Below are positions 62,882 through 64,000 of a DNA stretch of 64,000 nucleotides, one piece after another. The stretch lies in assembly GCA_034003725.1 (NCBI GenBank), contig JAVEYB010000002.1:78568-142567 (forward strand), in the 5' to 3' direction. The position numbers and the translations under genes are program-made. The DNA comes from Candidatus Zixiibacteriota bacterium (GTDB taxonomy: Bacteria > Zixibacteria > MSB-5A5 > GN15 > FEB-12). How positions within the stretch are numbered: the first letter of the stretch is position 1; each line of letters opens with the position of its first letter. The notes below the pieces were generated by a model. That model did not search any database. It was not told the origin of the DNA and saw only the letters and a list, made by a program, of their open reading frames with translations.

Positions 62882-63565
62882 ATGAGGTCTTCAGGCTGTG
62901 CGGTGCTGATGATCCTGCTCTGCCTGACATCGGGCGGCTGGGCGCAGGATAGTGGTGATGTTGCTGACGATTGGCGTGGCGACGTAGAAGTCGTCGGCGG
63001 CGATCGAGAGAGCGACCGGGGAGGACCGTCGCGCTGGTTCGAAATTGCGGTCTCATACGCGGGACGGACCGATGAATCGTTTGCGATCGAGCGGGACTAT
63101 TCGGTTGGGGGGGCGCTTCTGTACCGCCTGAAACCCGGCTTTGCCCTGCAGGCAGGGGTGGGAGTTGAGAAGACCGATTTCGATGGAAGCTGGACGGCCG
63201 GTTCGGGATCGTCGTCTATGGGGGAGGCGCTGGCCAGGTTGGAGAGCCGGCAGGAGGTGCTTTCACCGTACGCGCTGTGCGGGATCGGCATTCGGCATTA
63301 CTCCTTCGAAAACAAGTGGGGGCGGGCGAGCAAAAATGAGACCGGCTTCGTTATCGGGGCCGGGATGGCGATCCGGTTGACATCGGGGGTTTTCTTCGAC
63401 CTCGCCATCCGGCACGAGCAGAACAGCGTGACGATTTCACAAGAGGTCGTGACCTATGGTTCTCCGCCGCCGGACCATGAGTCATGGACGCCGTCGGCCG
63501 GCGTGCCCGATGCGATGCTGAATCCGACCGCTATAGTTGTCCAGTTGCGGCGTGAGTTGAGATAA
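62882..63565 (+). CDS. Predicted outer-membrane beta-barrel protein
   Basis: A 227-aa protein with a signal peptide (ending GWAQ), an acidic linker, and alternating hydrophobic strands ending with aromatic or Leu residues (SRWFEIAVSYAGR, LKPGFALQAGVGVEKT, TGFVIGAGMAI). It resembles OmpW/OmpA-like eight-strand barrels but I cannot name a family. GGGGAGG lies five bases before ATG 62882. It follows polA by 28 bases. Confidence 0.75.
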   Translation: MRSSGCAVLMILLCLTSGGWAQDSGDVADDWRGDVEVVGGDRESDRGGPSRWFEIAVSYAGRTDESFAIERDYSVGGALLYRLKPGFALQAGVGVEKTDFDGSWTAGSGSSSMGEALARLESRQEVLSPYALCGIGIRHYSFENKWGRASKNETGFVIGAGMAIRLTSGVFFDLAIRHEQNSVTISQEVVTYGSPPPDHESWTPSAGVPDAMLNPTAIVVQLRRELR

Positions 63566-63643
63566 CGAGGGACGGAAACAAGCGGGCGGCGGCTGTCGTA
63601 TTGAAGGCAGGATTGCGGAGACGAGTATGAGAGAGACTATGCA

Positions 63644-64000
63644 ATGAGAACAGCGTTTGTGATTGTAGTCAGCCTGCTGGCCGTGTCGGCAACGGCGGGA
63701 GTCCACCGAATCGACATTTCTCCGGCGACGGTCGTAAACCTGGGCAGCGGTCATGCGGGCTCGGCGATGGGCGCGTCCGTGACCGGCGATTTCTTCTTTT
63801 CCAGGGGATTTGCGCTTCGTACGACGGTCGGGTTCACCAGGGACCGGTATTTCCCTGAAGACGCGGATTATTCGGACGCGGACTTTGGATTCTGGTTGTC
63901 GGTGGCGCCCTATTCCGAGCTGAATTTCTCCGAATTGTGGCGACCGTATATCGCCTTTCTCGGGTCGTTTTCTACGGGTGCGGGTTCGCCTGCTGCGACC
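63644..64000 (+). CDS. Predicted outer-membrane protein, 3' end outside window
   Basis: ATG 63644 opens a frame without a stop up to the window end (119 residues seen). It begins with a signal peptide (VIVVSLLAVSATAG) and has beta-barrel-like strands (VTGDFFFSRGFALRTTVGF, FWLSVAPYSELNF), similar in style to the preceding gene. A weak GAGAGA precedes the start. Type of porin or enzyme cannot be told from this part. Confidence 0.65.
   Translation, partial: MRTAFVIVVSLLAVSATAGVHRIDISPATVVNLGSGHAGSAMGASVTGDFFFSRGFALRTTVGFTRDRYFPEDADYSDADFGFWLSVAPYSELNFSELWRPYIAFLGSFSTGAGSPAAT

Overview
The window looks like a chromosomal segment of an uncultured Gram-negative bacterium of the FCB side of the tree, most likely candidate division Zixibacteria or a close relative. 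The reasons are an outer membrane (LptD, BamD-like, LolA-like and OMPLA-type genes), secreted proteins ending in dockerin-like repeats of the form DLxDLIxLVxYLFxGG, GC judged by eye near 58 %, and uncultured-style gene content with few transcription factors. The taxonomic call is an inference; no rRNA gene is present. I see no rRNA, CRISPR array, intact insertion sequence or prophage.

Layout. 1-4.2 kb: the N-terminal part of an outer-membrane phospholipase (minus strand, cut by the window edge), tRNA-Leu, a small lipoprotein, and a secreted C1A cysteine protease with PKD, cohesin-like and dockerin-like domains. 4.2-8.7 kb: a GlcD-type flavoprotein and two different glutamate dehydrogenases transcribed away from each other. 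8.7-17.3 kb: an orphan WbpB/WlbA-type sugar dehydrogenase, an HD-fold protein with a lost metal ligand, a fungal-type homoaconitase-like enzyme, a transglutaminase-fold lipoprotein, an MmgE/PrpD protein, HisRS and a methyltransferase. 17.3-24.8 kb: a putative PrsW/YhfC-type membrane protease, a ROK kinase, a small membrane protein, tRNA-Phe, an orphan sensor kinase, a hemerythrin and a second dockerin-bearing secreted protein.

24.8-29.6 kb is the unusual part. A broken flavoprotein fragment, a large lower-GC TIG-domain lipoprotein and at least three families of dispersed or tandem repeats (34-bp hairpin units, a GC-rich 31-bp unit, and a 50-bp unit with a second copy at 1.1 kb) are packed together. 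It reads as a region of genome plasticity.

From 30 kb to the end everything but one small gene lies on the plus strand in tight operons. 30.2-33.7 kb: a LysN-like aminotransferase, a DapF homologue in which both catalytic cysteines are serine, and an MFS transporter. 33.8-42.6 kb: argS followed by six of the seven shikimate-pathway genes (aroF-aroA-aroE-aroK-aroB-aroQ; aroC is absent) and an ACE-fold protein that has lost all zinc ligands. 42.7-53.1 kb: MATE transporter, HDAC-like deacylase, FAA hydrolase, M1-like peptidase, membrane protein, AlaX editing protein and LptD. 53.3-64 kb: HU with a strong terminator, then ftsK-lolA-rimO-slt-bamD-nadD-polA and two predicted outer-membrane proteins, the last cut by the window end.

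No complete undescribed multi-gene system is obvious. The best leads are pseudoenzyme-like proteins (DapF Ser/Ser, ACE-like without zinc ligands, HD protein with AD), the fungal-type homoaconitase next to that HD protein, and the repeat-dense island.
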